A stretch of 64,000 bases of DNA from Roseivirga sp. (GCA_021404565.1 JAAWWF010000010.1:62001-126000); one strand, 5' to 3'. Shown: positions 34,847 through 44,206, numbered from the stretch's first letter. Notes: generated from the sequence alone by a model not told the origin. Made by a program: numbers and translations.

Positions 34847-35590
34847 CTACTTCTCCTTTGTTATAGAAACAAAAGTTGTTACTGTCTCGTTCCCGATACA
34901 GTCTGTAATCTGATGCTCAGAGGAGAGTGCCGGACTGACATAGGGAATACCCAGGTTAAGCCCTCTGAGAATAAACAGAATCCCTACTATGGCTACCAAT
35001 TTCGGAGCTAAACTCCAGATACGCTGCTTAAAGCGCTGGCTGATTACTTTGCCAAACAGTGCCGCTGCCAACATCATAGGAAAGGTACCCAGGCCGAACA
35101 ACGCCATGTACAGTGCTCCTCCCTGCACAGAGCCCATGGAAAGGGCTGCAATCAGGGCCGCATACACCAGCCCGCAGGGTAAAAGACCGTTGAGCATCCC
35201 CAGGGCCAACTGAGCTTTGAATCCTTTTTTTGCCAGCAGGCCCCCTATCCGTTTCTTTACCCAAAGCACCACTTTGCTCAGCGGCCTCAGTAAAGCTTTA
35301 TCAGGTACCTCCATGCCAAAAAACAGCACTCCCAAGAGCATCAGTGCACCTGCTCCTATAGAAAGCCCCTGCTGCCAGCCGGCCATAGAGAAGGTACTCC
35401 CAAGTAAGCCTGCTATAATACCGAGGCCTGCATATGTAACTACCCGACCGGAGTTATAGATCATTCTACCGCCCAGCCATCGCCATTTCTCCTGCCGATT
35501 GCCGGGTACGGCCCAGGTAATGGGCGCACACATGCCCAGGCAATGAAAACTGCCAAGCAAACCGACCAATATGGCTGTGGAGAGTAGCAT
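34847..35590 (-). CDS. SafE/TauE-like membrane protein of the cbb3 cluster
   Basis: I start at ATG 35590, which overlaps the ccoH stop by one base (TGATG), giving 247 residues. About six to seven TM segments are visible; the first contains FHCLGMCAPITW, the typical Cys-X-X-X-Cys-like signature of the sulfite exporter TauE/SafE-annotated proteins that end ccoNOQPGHI-type clusters in many Bacteroidota. A role in copper handling or haem-c maturation is commonly supposed; the sulfite-exporter name should not be taken as function. Confidence 0.88.
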   Translation of the reverse strand: MLLSTAILVGLLGSFHCLGMCAPITWAVPGNRQEKWRWLGGRMIYNSGRVVTYAGLGIIAGLLGSTFSMAGWQQGLSIGAGALMLLGVLFFGMEVPDKALLRPLSKVVLWVKKRIGGLLAKKGFKAQLALGMLNGLLPCGLVYAALIAALSMGSVQGGALYMALFGLGTFPMMLAAALFGKVISQRFKQRIWSLAPKLVAIVGILFILRGLNLGIPYVSPALSSEHQITDCIGNETVTTFVSITKEK

Positions 35591-36030
35591 CAAAGTATCA
35601 TGGTCGTTTCATTGTAATATTCGCGGTTTTTCGACTTCCAGGAAATCTTCACCTTCCACAGTCCTTTGGGGAAGCGGGAAACATCGAAGGTTTGAAGCCC
35701 CTCATCGTCTAATCGAATATCGAAGGTCTGATCCAGGGCTGCACTGGAAGGTCTGAAAAACTGAATGCTTCCCTCGTAGATGGAGCCTTTGAGATCAGTC
35801 GGGAATTGGAGCCTCGCCTGCCCTCGTTTTTTGTCCAGCGAAACAGCTGGTTTCTCCAGAAGTCCATCCGTATTCTTAATTCTTTCTATCTGGTCTTCAT
35901 AGGCCAGTTCCTGCTCATAGTAGTTATCTGCTACCAGGCTGATGTCCTGCTGCATTGAAATGTAGGCCAGTGTGAAAATCACTCCGAAAAAGCCTACGAA
36001 TGCCAATATGATTCCTTTTCCCCAATTCAT
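35590..36030 (-). CDS. ccoH: cbb3 oxidase assembly protein CcoH/FixH
   Basis: The 146-residue protein has one N-terminal TM (GKGIILAFVGFFGVIFTLAYISM) followed by LVADNYYEQELAYEDQIER, the FixH signature, and a periplasmic beta domain ending KNREYYNETTMIL. CcoH is needed for stable assembly of cbb3 and copper insertion. It overlaps ccoG by four bases upstream and the SafE-like gene by one base downstream, so the four reading frames are translationally linked. Confidence 0.93.
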   Translation of the reverse strand: MNWGKGIILAFVGFFGVIFTLAYISMQQDISLVADNYYEQELAYEDQIERIKNTDGLLEKPAVSLDKKRGQARLQFPTDLKGSIYEGSIQFFRPSSAALDQTFDIRLDDEGLQTFDVSRFPKGLWKVKISWKSKNREYYNETTMIL

Positions 36031-37460
36031 GGTTTTAAGATTATAGGTCCTAGAAAATTCGTTTTAATCTCGTCTATCAGCACATCCCCGTTGTAGAGTC
36101 CGAGCTTCACCCGGGTTTTGGCTCCGGTAAGTTGGTCTTCCGGAATCAGGAAGGTAAAAACAGCATCCAGCTTTCCTTTGGCCGGTACAAGTATTTCCGG
36201 CCCGCCTACCTTTTCCAGGCTAGTACCCTCCAGGTTCAGCACCTTTAAGGTAAGCTCTATGGGCTCGGTGGTCTTATTGATAAACTGGACATTGTACAGG
36301 TTTTGAATCTGATCATCATCTACCCGCTGGTAGAGCATTCCTGGAACGCGGAGTACGGTAGCCTCTACATCGGCCCTACCTGATATAAATACGGTAAGCA
36401 ATACCATAAGCAACGTCAACACCACAGAGTAACCCGCCACGCGAGGTGTGAAAATTCTTTTGTTCCCACTTTCAATCGCACTGTGAGAGGTTGGCCGGAT
36501 CAGTCCCGTAGGCTTACCTATTTTGGTCATCACATCATCGCAGGCATCAATACAGGCTGTACAATTCACACATTCCAGCTGCGTACCATTTCTAATGTCG
36601 ATACCCGTTGGGCAAACATGTACACAGAGCTTGCAATCAATGCAGTCGCCCTTTTCGGCCTGTACCTCCTTCTTCCTGAGCTTGCCTCGGGGTTCTCCCC
36701 TGATCCAGTCATACATCACAGCCATAGAGTCTTTTACAAGGAGTACCCCTTGCAGGCGACCATAAGGACAAACAGCGATACAGGCCTGCTCTCTGAAAAA
36801 GGCAAATACTGCATAGAACACTGCACTAAAGGCTACCAGACCTAAAAAGCCCGCCAGGTTCTCTGCCGGGGACTCGGTCACTATCTCCTGAACCTGTTCA
36901 ATACCAATAAGATAGGCCATGGCCACATGACCAATGAGTACGGCTATGATGGCAAAAATGAAATGCTTCAGGCCACGTTTTCTGATTTTCTCCGCATTCC
37001 AGGGCCCACGTGCGAGCTTACGCTGCTGGTTGGCATCCCCGTCAATGAGGTATTCAATCTTTCTGAATACCATTTCCATAAACAAGGTCTGCGGGCAGGC
37101 CCAGCCACACCAAACCCGACCAAAAACTACCGTAAACAGGATAATGAACACAAAGAAGGAGATCAGCATCAAAGCCAGGATAAAGAAATCCTGAGGCCAG
37201 AACACTATTCCGAGAATTGAGAATTTTCGCTCAAAAACATTCAGCAGCAGAAAGGGTTCCCCCCCAATCTTGATAAAGGGGCCTGCAAAAAGAATGGAGA
37301 GCAGAATAACGGAAACCGCTATCCGCGCCCTGTGATACTTACCCTTTGGTTTTTTGGGGTAGACCCAGATTCTCCTGCCCTGCTCATCTACGGTAGCAAT
37401 GCTATCGCGATACTCCTCATCGTACTCGTATAGGTTATCTGGTTGCATGTTCTGTTTCAC
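36027..37460 (-). CDS. ccoG: cbb3 oxidase assembly ferredoxin CcoG/FixG (RdxA)
   Basis: The 477-residue protein has five or six TMs, the motif FGRVWCGWACPQTLFMEMVF, and two cytoplasmic [4Fe-4S] sets in KGDCIDCKLCVHVCPTGIDI and LECVNCTACIDACDDVM, followed by a C-terminal Ig-like FixG domain. It is thought to reduce Cu(II) to Cu(I) for the assembly pathway. A short hydrophilic N-terminus (YEYDEEYRDSIATVDEQGR) is typical. It lies downstream of ccoP with 108 bases between. Confidence 0.95.
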   Translation of the reverse strand: MKQNMQPDNLYEYDEEYRDSIATVDEQGRRIWVYPKKPKGKYHRARIAVSVILLSILFAGPFIKIGGEPFLLLNVFERKFSILGIVFWPQDFFILALMLISFFVFIILFTVVFGRVWCGWACPQTLFMEMVFRKIEYLIDGDANQQRKLARGPWNAEKIRKRGLKHFIFAIIAVLIGHVAMAYLIGIEQVQEIVTESPAENLAGFLGLVAFSAVFYAVFAFFREQACIAVCPYGRLQGVLLVKDSMAVMYDWIRGEPRGKLRKKEVQAEKGDCIDCKLCVHVCPTGIDIRNGTQLECVNCTACIDACDDVMTKIGKPTGLIRPTSHSAIESGNKRIFTPRVAGYSVVLTLLMVLLTVFISGRADVEATVLRVPGMLYQRVDDDQIQNLYNVQFINKTTEPIELTLKVLNLEGTSLEKVGGPEILVPAKGKLDAVFTFLIPEDQLTGAKTRVKLGLYNGDVLIDEIKTNFLGPIILKP

Positions 37461-37568
37461 CTACATCTTTGGTTACCCCATCCTTATCTTTATCTAACTC
37501 AAGTTATGGGTTATCTGCCAATAGCAAAATCATAAGTATTTTACTATTGATTGACAACCACTAACCCA

Positions 37569-38474
37569 TCACTGATTCACAGCGGTGCTATCAGATTCAG
37601 GTTCCCAAAGGTCACCCTCAGGTGCTTTGGCTCCCGGAGGGTTAGTCCCCTCCAGTGTAAGTACATAGGAAGACACCTGACGCATTTTTACAGGATTCAA
37701 TATAGTCTCCCAGGAAATCATGGCAGTGTTGGATACCCCGTTTTTAACAACCTTGTAAATATTCTGCATGCCTCCACCATTTTTCCAGTATTGGTCGGTA
37801 AGGTTAGGTCCTGCCACACCTCCACCATCAGCTTTATGGCAAATGGCACACTGACTTTCAAATATGCCTTTCCCTGCCAACAGTTCAGCTGTATCATCAG
37901 TAAAGGTGACCGTGTTTTCATCGAAGTCTACCTCAGGCTGAGGTATGTTGTTTTTGAGATCTTCGGCCGCTGCCATTTCCAGTTTGTACTGCTCTGCTTG
38001 TAAGGGCGCTGTTTTAAATACATGGAAAACCATGATATAGATAACCCCATAAACTATGGTGAGATAAAAGAGCCCCTTCCACCAGGGAGGCAGGTGATTG
38101 TCGAGTTCCTTGATACCATCGTAGTCATGATCGAGGATCAAAGCTTCCTCCTCTTCCATAGGTCTGAGATTGTTCCATTTATTCCAGAGCTTATCGAAAA
38201 GGCCCGGCTCAGCCTCATAGGCTACACGTTGCTCTTCGGACATATCTTTAAGCACGAAGGTTTTGAGCATCTGAAGTACATACAGAGCCACTAAGAGTAC
38301 TAATACTGCTGTGATAAAGACAAGCGTGAGCAATGAATAAAAGATGACCTCCTGAGTCCAGAAAGTACCGCTACCAGTAGTATCCTGGGCCATCAGCCCT
38401 CCACCGGCAAACATCAGTGTCAAGGTCATGATCAGTCTGCGAAACGGTTTAAGATTTGAAATAAGCTGTTTCAT
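37569..38474 (-). CDS. ccoP: cbb3 oxidase subunit CcoP (monohaem)
   Basis: The 301-residue subunit carries electrons to CcoO. It has a signal-like start (MFAGGGLMAQ), two TMs (about 42-67 and 130-150, the CcoP PWWKGLFYLTIVYGV hallmark), and a C-terminal cytochrome c domain with a single haem motif CAICH (about residue 205) and a Met near the end. Proteobacterial CcoP has two CXXCH motifs; only one is present here. It follows ccoQ by 4 bases. Confidence 0.95.
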   Translation of the reverse strand: MKQLISNLKPFRRLIMTLTLMFAGGGLMAQDTTGSGTFWTQEVIFYSLLTLVFITAVLVLLVALYVLQMLKTFVLKDMSEEQRVAYEAEPGLFDKLWNKWNNLRPMEEEEALILDHDYDGIKELDNHLPPWWKGLFYLTIVYGVIYIMVFHVFKTAPLQAEQYKLEMAAAEDLKNNIPQPEVDFDENTVTFTDDTAELLAGKGIFESQCAICHKADGGGVAGPNLTDQYWKNGGGMQNIYKVVKNGVSNTAMISWETILNPVKMRQVSSYVLTLEGTNPPGAKAPEGDLWEPESDSTAVNQ

Positions 38475-38478
38475 AAGG

Positions 38479-38682
38479 CTAGTGGTTATTTAAGTTGATG
38501 GAATGGGTTCTGATTTCAGGACTATCGTCTTTCAAGGGCATTTCACCCATCTGATCGACATAGGACTTCTTGATCTTCCATACATAAATCATCAGTCCCA
38601 GGAAGAAGACAAAGAAGATGGACAGGGAGATAATCGGCCAGATGGCCACATTATGAACTTGTTCGAAATAGTGCTTAAACAT
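38479..38682 (-). CDS. ccoQ: cbb3 oxidase subunit CcoQ
   Basis: The 67-residue protein has one TM (about 14-35, IWPIISLSIFFVFFLGLMIYVW) followed by a basic stretch and a polar tail, which is the normal CcoQ form. CcoQ stabilises the core oxidase, particularly under oxygen. It lies 6 bases after ccoNO and 4 before ccoP. Confidence 0.9.
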   Translation of the reverse strand: MFKHYFEQVHNVAIWPIISLSIFFVFFLGLMIYVWKIKKSYVDQMGEMPLKDDSPEIRTHSINLNNH

Positions 38683-38688
38683 GATCCT

Positions 38689-40809
38689 CTACTTTTGTGC
38701 TGTTTCTACTTTGATATCGGTACCCAATCGCTGCAGGTAAGCAATCAGTGCTATGATCTCAGCCCCTTCAGAGGCTTCTATGCCATCAGCCTTCAGACTT
38801 GCTACAATCTTCTGTGCCTGTGCCTTCAGCTCCTCATTGGCTGTATCTTCATAGCCTTCAGGGTATGGTACTCCCACCTTACGCAGTGCTCTGATCTTGC
38901 CTGCTGTCTTTTCCGGATCGATAGACTGTGTAAACAACCATGGATACGGAGGCATAATAGAGCCTTTAGAGGTAATTTGAGGGTCGTACATGTGCGAGTA
39001 ATGCCAGGCATCATTGTATCGGCCTCCTATCCTATGCAGGTCGGGGCCTGTTCGTTTAGAGCCCCACAGGAATGGGTGATCATAAACGAATTCACCCGCT
39101 TTGGAATACTCCCCCCGATAACGCTCTGTTTCTGACCTGAAAGGCCTTACCATTTGGGTATGACAGCTCACACAACCTTCTTTTATATAGAGATCTCTAC
39201 CATGCAGCTCCAATGGAGTATAGGGCTGTACCGTCTCAATCGTTTTTATGTTAGAGTCGATCAGAAAGGTTGGCACCATTTCCACAATACCTCCTATAAG
39301 AATAGCTACCAGTACGAGTACAGTGAAGAATACAGGCTTGCGTTCCCAGGCGCTATGCCAGTGACCACCCACAATTTTCTTTTTCTCCAATGCAGGAGCT
39401 TCAGCATCTTCGTTGGCTATAAAGTATCCGCTGGAAGCTGTTTTGATCAGGTTATAAGTCATGATAATGGCACCTGAGAGGTAGAGCAACCCACCTATGG
39501 CCCGCATCATATACATGGGTATAATCTGAGTAACAGTCTGCAAGAAGTTAGGGTACTCCAGGAAGCCTTCTGCATCGAAGTCTTTCCACATAAGGCTTTG
39601 AGTGACACCCGCAGCATAGAGCGGCAGCGCATATACGATGATACCGAGTGTTCCCAGCCAGAAGTGTACATTGGCCAGTTTGGTAGAGTGCAGCTTGGTG
39701 CCCCACATTTTTGGGATCAACCAGTAGAGCATACCAAATATCATGAAACCATTCCAGCCAAGACCGCCTATGTGTACGTGGGCAATGATCCAGTCAGTAA
39801 AGTGGGCGATGGCGTTGATGCTCTTAATTGAAAGCAAAGGCCCCTCCAGGGTTGACATACCATAGGCCGTAACGGCTACCACCATGAATTTCAGTACCGG
39901 ATCTTCCCGTACTCTGTCCCAGGCACCACGAAGCGTCAACAGTCCGTTAAGCATACCACCCCATGAAGGAGCGATCAACATGACGGAAAACACCACACCG
40001 AGCGATTGGGCCCAGTCGGGTAATGAGGTATACAGCAAGTGGTGTGGGCCTGCCCAGATATAGATAAATATGAGTGACCAGAAGTGAATAATCGAAAGTT
40101 TATATGAGTATACTGGCCGGTTGGCGGCCTTGGGCAGATAGTAATACATCAGCCCCAGAAAGGGCGTAGTAAGGAAGAAGGCCACAGCATTGTGTCCATA
40201 CCACCACTGTACCAGGGCGTCCTGCACTCCGGCATACCATGAGTAACTCTTAAAGAAATCGACCGGAATCGCAAACGAGTTGACTACATGGAGTACCGCT
40301 ACGGTGACGAACGTGGCTATATAAAACCAGATGGCCACATACATATGTCGTTCCCTTCTTTTCAGAATTGTTCCGATCATATTGATACCAAAGACGATCC
40401 AAATCAGTGTAATAGCGATATCAATCGGCCATTCCAGCTCGGCATACTCTTTAGAGCTGGTAAGCCCAAGAGGTAGCGTAATGGCCGCGGCCAAAATAAT
40501 AAGTTGCCAGCCCCAAAAATGGATCCAGCTAAGCATATCACTGAACATGCGCGTTTTCAGCAGGCGCTGCATGGAGTAATACACCCCCGCAAACATGGCA
40601 TTACCTACAAAGGCAAAGATGATGGCATTGGTGTGTAACGGTCTCAGCCTCCCGAAAGAGGTATACTGAAGGCCCATATTCATTTCGGGAAAAACTAATT
40701 GGGTGGCTATTAATAGCCCCACGAGCATACCTACCAGTCCAAAAATGACGGTAGCGATGATAAAGTACTTCGTGATTTTGTTATCGTACTTAAATTGTTG
40801 GAGTTCCAT
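38689..40809 (-). CDS. ccoNO: cbb3 cytochrome c oxidase fused CcoN-CcoO
   Basis: One 706-residue chain joins the catalytic subunit CcoN and the monohaem subunit CcoO, as is usual in Bacteroidota. CcoN (about 1-470) has the haem/CuB ligands in RPLHTNAIIF (His-59), WWYGHNAVAF (His-206) and AGPHHLLYT (His-256/257). The linker carries TM near 495-520, and CcoO supplies haem c through GCVSCHTQMVRPF (about residue 540) with GPDLHRIGGRYND. It reduces O2 with high affinity and pumps protons. An FNR-like box lies 86 bases before the start, and ccoQ follows after 6 bases. Confidence 0.97.
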   Translation of the reverse strand: MELQQFKYDNKITKYFIIATVIFGLVGMLVGLLIATQLVFPEMNMGLQYTSFGRLRPLHTNAIIFAFVGNAMFAGVYYSMQRLLKTRMFSDMLSWIHFWGWQLIILAAAITLPLGLTSSKEYAELEWPIDIAITLIWIVFGINMIGTILKRRERHMYVAIWFYIATFVTVAVLHVVNSFAIPVDFFKSYSWYAGVQDALVQWWYGHNAVAFFLTTPFLGLMYYYLPKAANRPVYSYKLSIIHFWSLIFIYIWAGPHHLLYTSLPDWAQSLGVVFSVMLIAPSWGGMLNGLLTLRGAWDRVREDPVLKFMVVAVTAYGMSTLEGPLLSIKSINAIAHFTDWIIAHVHIGGLGWNGFMIFGMLYWLIPKMWGTKLHSTKLANVHFWLGTLGIIVYALPLYAAGVTQSLMWKDFDAEGFLEYPNFLQTVTQIIPMYMMRAIGGLLYLSGAIIMTYNLIKTASSGYFIANEDAEAPALEKKKIVGGHWHSAWERKPVFFTVLVLVAILIGGIVEMVPTFLIDSNIKTIETVQPYTPLELHGRDLYIKEGCVSCHTQMVRPFRSETERYRGEYSKAGEFVYDHPFLWGSKRTGPDLHRIGGRYNDAWHYSHMYDPQITSKGSIMPPYPWLFTQSIDPEKTAGKIRALRKVGVPYPEGYEDTANEELKAQAQKIVASLKADGIEASEGAEIIALIAYLQRLGTDIKVETAQK

Positions 40810-41139
40810 AGTCGGTCTTATGGTTGATCAAATCTTCGATTCGAAGGTAGCGGTGCCTCCAGGGATGCAGGGTGATGAGGATTAGCCAAAAACATGATAT
40901 AAATCAGGTTTTTCCATGGCTTTGTGAAAATGGAAAAGCCGGGAATCCCCAGAACGTACAATGTACATTTCCGCACAAAAACTGTTCATTATGAGGCTTA
41001 TCAATGTTTTACCTGTACCGGTTCAATGAGAAAACCGCCTTCTACATAAAATTTCGGCAGTTTTATTAACTCATGGCCAACAGGCATACTTGTTGGAGAA
41101 CAAACTGTAAATAATTCACAAACTTAAAAACAACAACAC
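40810..41139. other. promoter region of the cbb3 operon and of the porin-like gene
   Basis: A 330-base divergent spacer. It holds an FNR-like box at 40895-40906 for the cbb3 operon, a symmetrical GTAC-AAT-GTAC (around 40955-40965) of unknown meaning, and the upstream region of the outer-membrane protein at 41140. I see no further gene. Confidence 0.5.
40895..40906. promoter_or_regulatory. FNR-like box upstream of cbb3 operon
   Basis: TGAT-ATAA-ATCA with flanks AAAACA and GGTTTTT, symmetric over about 25 bases. It is 86 bases before the ccoNO start, the same arrangement as the box before usp-ccoI. Confidence 0.7.
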
Positions 41140-41715
41140 ATGAGAAAATCAATACTACTCAGCGTAATGTTACTGGTCTGTACATTCGCTTTTGCCCAGA
41201 CTCAAAAAGGGCAGGTCCAGCTAGGTGGGGTCTTTAACTTCAGCAAGCAGGAAATCTCACAGAATGAAAATAACAACTTCAATTTCATACCACAAGCCGG
41301 GTATTTTGTCTCTGACCTCACAAGCCTGGGAGTCTTGCTTAATATCTCAAACAACAATTTCAAAAGCCCTACGGCAGATCTTGACCGCAACCTGTTTGAA
41401 TTTGGTGTCTTTGCTCGTTTCCACAAGTCTGTAGCTGACAAGCTCTATATGTACATTCAGCCCTCACTGAGCTTTGGTTCCGGTGAAAATGATAATATTG
41501 TTGGAGGGCCTAGCGACCTGAGCACTACTGCCATCCGGGTAAGTCCTGGTTTGTTGTACTTTGCCACTCCTAAGATTGCCCTGGAAATGAGGGTGGGGTC
41601 AGTCTTTTACGAGCAGGTGAAGGAAACTACAGGTGGTAACGAGGTGAGCATTGATAATTACGGTCTGACGTTTAACCTTGCTAACGTAAATTTCGGAGCA
41701 AGCTTCTTTTTGTAG
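41140..41715 (+). CDS. outer-membrane beta-barrel (OmpX/porin-like) protein
   Basis: The 191-residue product has a signal peptide (MRKSILLSVMLLVCTFAFAQ) and then alternating amphipathic strands (KGQVQLGGVFNFSKQEI, FNFIPQAGYFVSDLTSLGVLLNI, FEFGVFARFHKSV) ending in NVNFGASFFL with a terminal Phe-Phe-Leu, as expected for an 8-strand barrel. No substrate can be named. It ends in a strong terminator. Confidence 0.88.
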   Translation: MRKSILLSVMLLVCTFAFAQTQKGQVQLGGVFNFSKQEISQNENNNFNFIPQAGYFVSDLTSLGVLLNISNNNFKSPTADLDRNLFEFGVFARFHKSVADKLYMYIQPSLSFGSGENDNIVGGPSDLSTTAIRVSPGLLYFATPKIALEMRVGSVFYEQVKETTGGNEVSIDNYGLTFNLANVNFGASFFL

Positions 41716-41735
41716 ATAAGCCCACAAGCTTTAAG

Positions 41736-41783
41736 ACCTGCTTTGGTTACTGAGTGAAATCGGTGACTCAAGCAGGTTTTTTA
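41736..41783 (+). terminator. strong rho-independent terminator
   Basis: ACCTGCTT (41736-41743) pairs perfectly with AAGCAGGT (41770-41777), with an additional complementary inner part (ACTGAGT / GACTC), and is followed by TTTTTT. It ends the transcript of the porin-like gene. Confidence 0.85.
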
Positions 41784-41891
41784 TTTAAATGGTGGTAAAA
41801 ACTTCATCCCAATACGACCATGGCTATTTGACTAGCTCAAATCAGGCATTTTTTCAAAAAAACCTTACTTTGCGGGTCGTAATAGGGATGT

Positions 41892-42455
41892 ATGAAGTTT
41901 CTTTTAAAGCTTAAGCACTACCAGCTCTTTGCCCTGGCCTGGGGAATTGGTATCACCATTAACCTGCTTTCAATTTCGGAGCCGGGTTTACTGCTACGCT
42001 TTTTCCCATTGGTTGCGGGCCTTTTTGCCCTTGGTACGATAGGCTGGATGTGGGCCATCGTTACGCATCTTCATGAAAAACTTCCGGTGTCCTCTCCCAT
42101 TAATGTCGATTATTTTAAAAAGGCATTCAGAATCCCTGTCTTTTATGTGGCTATCATGGCATTGTTGCTTTACCGGCAAATCAACGGTCCGTATCGAGAG
42201 AATCTGCTGCCGGAAGGACTTTTTATTTTTCTGATTGTCATTCTGCATATTGGGTCGATCATAGCCCTCTTTTATGGTATGGCCATTGCTGCCAAGACTA
42301 TCAAATCGATCGAAATGGGTAAGAATGCACGTTTCTCTGACTATATCGGTGAATTCTTCCTCATCTGGTTCTCACTGATAGGCTACTGGATTTTACAACC
42401 ACGCATCAACCGAATCGTGCGATCCGAAAAGCCTGAAATTGGCGTTGCCGGTTAA
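41892..42455 (+). CDS. four-TM membrane protein of unknown function
   Basis: The 187-residue protein has four clear hydrophobic segments (about 10-30, 33-57, 80-95, 112-135) and a fifth near 150-172 (FSDYIGEFFLIWFSLIGYWILQPRINRIV). The ending FxxYxxEFxLIWxxxIGxWxLQPxINRI is characteristic of a Bacteroidota family with no name I can give reliably. It stands alone, preceded by TTACTTTG (41865-41872), a promoter-like word 20 bases before the ATG. Confidence 0.7.
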   Translation: MKFLLKLKHYQLFALAWGIGITINLLSISEPGLLLRFFPLVAGLFALGTIGWMWAIVTHLHEKLPVSSPINVDYFKKAFRIPVFYVAIMALLLYRQINGPYRENLLPEGLFIFLIVILHIGSIIALFYGMAIAAKTIKSIEMGKNARFSDYIGEFFLIWFSLIGYWILQPRINRIVRSEKPEIGVAG

Positions 42456-42539
42456 AGGCTCATTGACTGACATCTCAAAACCTTTAAAGGCTTTGTGTGC
42501 TACCAGAGCTCAGAAAACTTGCTCCCGATAAGACCATTG

Positions 42540-43841
42540 CTAAAACAAATGCTTCCTTATCCCCTGGGACTCTGGACTGAAAATAACCTTTTCACCATAC
42601 CCATCAGCATACAGCTTAACGATGTAAGGTTCAGGAGTGGATAGAACAATAGGTTGAAAAATCGTTTTTATCACAACCTGAGCATTTTCCCAGGATTTAT
42701 CCAGCAAATTAGAGTTGTTCAACGCATGATCATAGAGAATGTCTCTCGCTTCGTTTATAACCTGATTAACCATTTCAGGTTTGATAGAAACAGCCCATCC
42801 ATCGTCCAAATTTCTAGCCTGGTAGTTTACTTCATGCGAAAGGATTTGAGGTTTTCCTAAATGGACTTCAATCACTTTATGCTCATGATCAAAGACCAGT
42901 TCAAAGTATTCCTGAAGCTTAAAGCCGGCTTTTGTCACACTTGTAGCATCAATGTCAACATCAGCCCATGATGTAGTTGTGGTGATCAACCAATCCACTT
43001 TCGTGACAAAATCCTTTTCTACCGTAGTCTGTTTCTTTACCTCGGAAGTAGCCAATTCGGCCACTAATCTTTGTATCTGACTTTTGATTCTGATTGTCGA
43101 CTGCTCATAATCCTTTATAATCGCTTGTCTCTTTAACTCTTCTATAAGTGGCAAAAAAGCAGCAGTGGCGATAGTTTCACAGAAATTTTCCTTAGCCACT
43201 GAAAGAAATAGTGAATTCACAGGAACGTCAACGACACTCCCTGTAAAAAGTCCCATGGCCAAACAAGCACCCTTGCCTAAAACTCCTTCAAAATTGCTGA
43301 CGCTTGTAAAATTATTCTGAGTAAACAACACCTCCTCATCCTCTATAAAAGTCTCGTTATTCAAATCCACAAAATCTTCAAACGAGGCTCTGTAAATATC
43401 AGTATGACTCGCATCATAACGCTGTAACAGGAGTTCTCTCTCCTGGTTACTGAGGTAATATGTATTGGCCAGATAACTAATGAACTGCTTATTGATCTTC
43501 TTAAAATTATCTTCAAGACCAGGGCTATCACGACCAGGGCCATCCGATGTGATCTCTGCAAGCGAATTGACAATAGCTACCTTATCTACACTGGGCTTGA
43601 ATTGGCCGCTTATATCCTTGAATGCGGAATCAATTTTATAGATATCATCAAATTTCTTATTGAATCCCCTATTGAACCCGTCATTGCTGCCGGTTTTATA
43701 CCCCATTTCCTCACCTTCATCAAAGCCTGCTTGAAAACCAACTGTCAATCCATGATCTTCACCCTGATGGTAAGCTAAAAAAATGCCACCAATCAGAAGC
43801 ACAACTAATACTGAAATAGCATAAAAGTATTTTCTATTCAC
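42540..43841 (-). CDS. membrane-anchored protein with GX3 repeats and DUF4230-like tail
   Basis: The 433-residue product has one N-terminal TM (about residues 5-24) followed at once by glycines at 27, 31, 35, 39, 43, 47, 51, 55 and 59, exactly every fourth residue, mostly as G(F/Y)xx. The middle is helical (INKQFISYLANTYYLSNQE). Residues about 290-350 (WADVDIDATSVTKAGFKLQEYFELVFD; VIEVHLGKPQILSHEV) resemble the DUF4230 pattern, which is also membrane-linked and of unknown function. No metal or catalytic motif is visible. It is a single gene; the terminal region beyond residue 400 is polar. Confidence 0.7.
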   Translation of the reverse strand: MNRKYFYAISVLVVLLIGGIFLAYHQGEDHGLTVGFQAGFDEGEEMGYKTGSNDGFNRGFNKKFDDIYKIDSAFKDISGQFKPSVDKVAIVNSLAEITSDGPGRDSPGLEDNFKKINKQFISYLANTYYLSNQERELLLQRYDASHTDIYRASFEDFVDLNNETFIEDEEVLFTQNNFTSVSNFEGVLGKGACLAMGLFTGSVVDVPVNSLFLSVAKENFCETIATAAFLPLIEELKRQAIIKDYEQSTIRIKSQIQRLVAELATSEVKKQTTVEKDFVTKVDWLITTTTSWADVDIDATSVTKAGFKLQEYFELVFDHEHKVIEVHLGKPQILSHEVNYQARNLDDGWAVSIKPEMVNQVINEARDILYDHALNNSNLLDKSWENAQVVIKTIFQPIVLSTPEPYIVKLYADGYGEKVIFSPESQGIRKHLF

Positions 43842-43888
43842 ATAATGAAATAAATAAATTACAATTTAAAAATCAAATTATAAAATTA

Positions 43889-44206
43889 ATGATTTCCAGA
43901 ATATGGCACGGCTGGACAAGCCACGAGAATGCAGACCGCTACGAGCACATTCTCAAAACAGAAGTAATGCACGAAATAGAAGGCAAGGAGGTAGAAGGGT
44001 TTAAAGAGATCAGGCTTCTCAGAAGGGCCCACGAAACTGAGGTGGAATTCATCACCATTATGCAGTTCGAGCGCCTCGAAGATATCAGGAAGTTTGCAGG
44101 AGAGGATTATGAGAGGGCCTTTGTACCTGACGTGGCCCGGGCAGTCTTAAAAAGGTTCGATGCTACCTCTCAGCATTATGAGGTAAGGCATGAGCTTACC
44201 TACTGA
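43889..44206 (+). CDS. antibiotic biosynthesis monooxygenase (ABM)-like small protein
   Basis: The 105-residue protein opens MISRIWHGWTSHENADRYEHIL, has the ferredoxin-like strand EVEFITIMQFERLEDIRKFAGEDY and ends VPDVARAVLKRFD, which is the dimeric ABM/YdhR-like fold. Such proteins are cofactor-free monooxygenases or haem-degrading proteins, but many have no assigned reaction. It is divergent from the GX3-repeat gene across 47 bases. Confidence 0.75.
   Translation: MISRIWHGWTSHENADRYEHILKTEVMHEIEGKEVEGFKEIRLLRRAHETEVEFITIMQFERLEDIRKFAGEDYERAFVPDVARAVLKRFDATSQHYEVRHELTY

Noticed and set aside
34847-35590. Sulfite exporter function for the SafE/TauE-like gene
   Set aside because: The family label is broad; the position at the end of the cco operon suggests an assembly role and nothing in the sequence shows sulfite transport.
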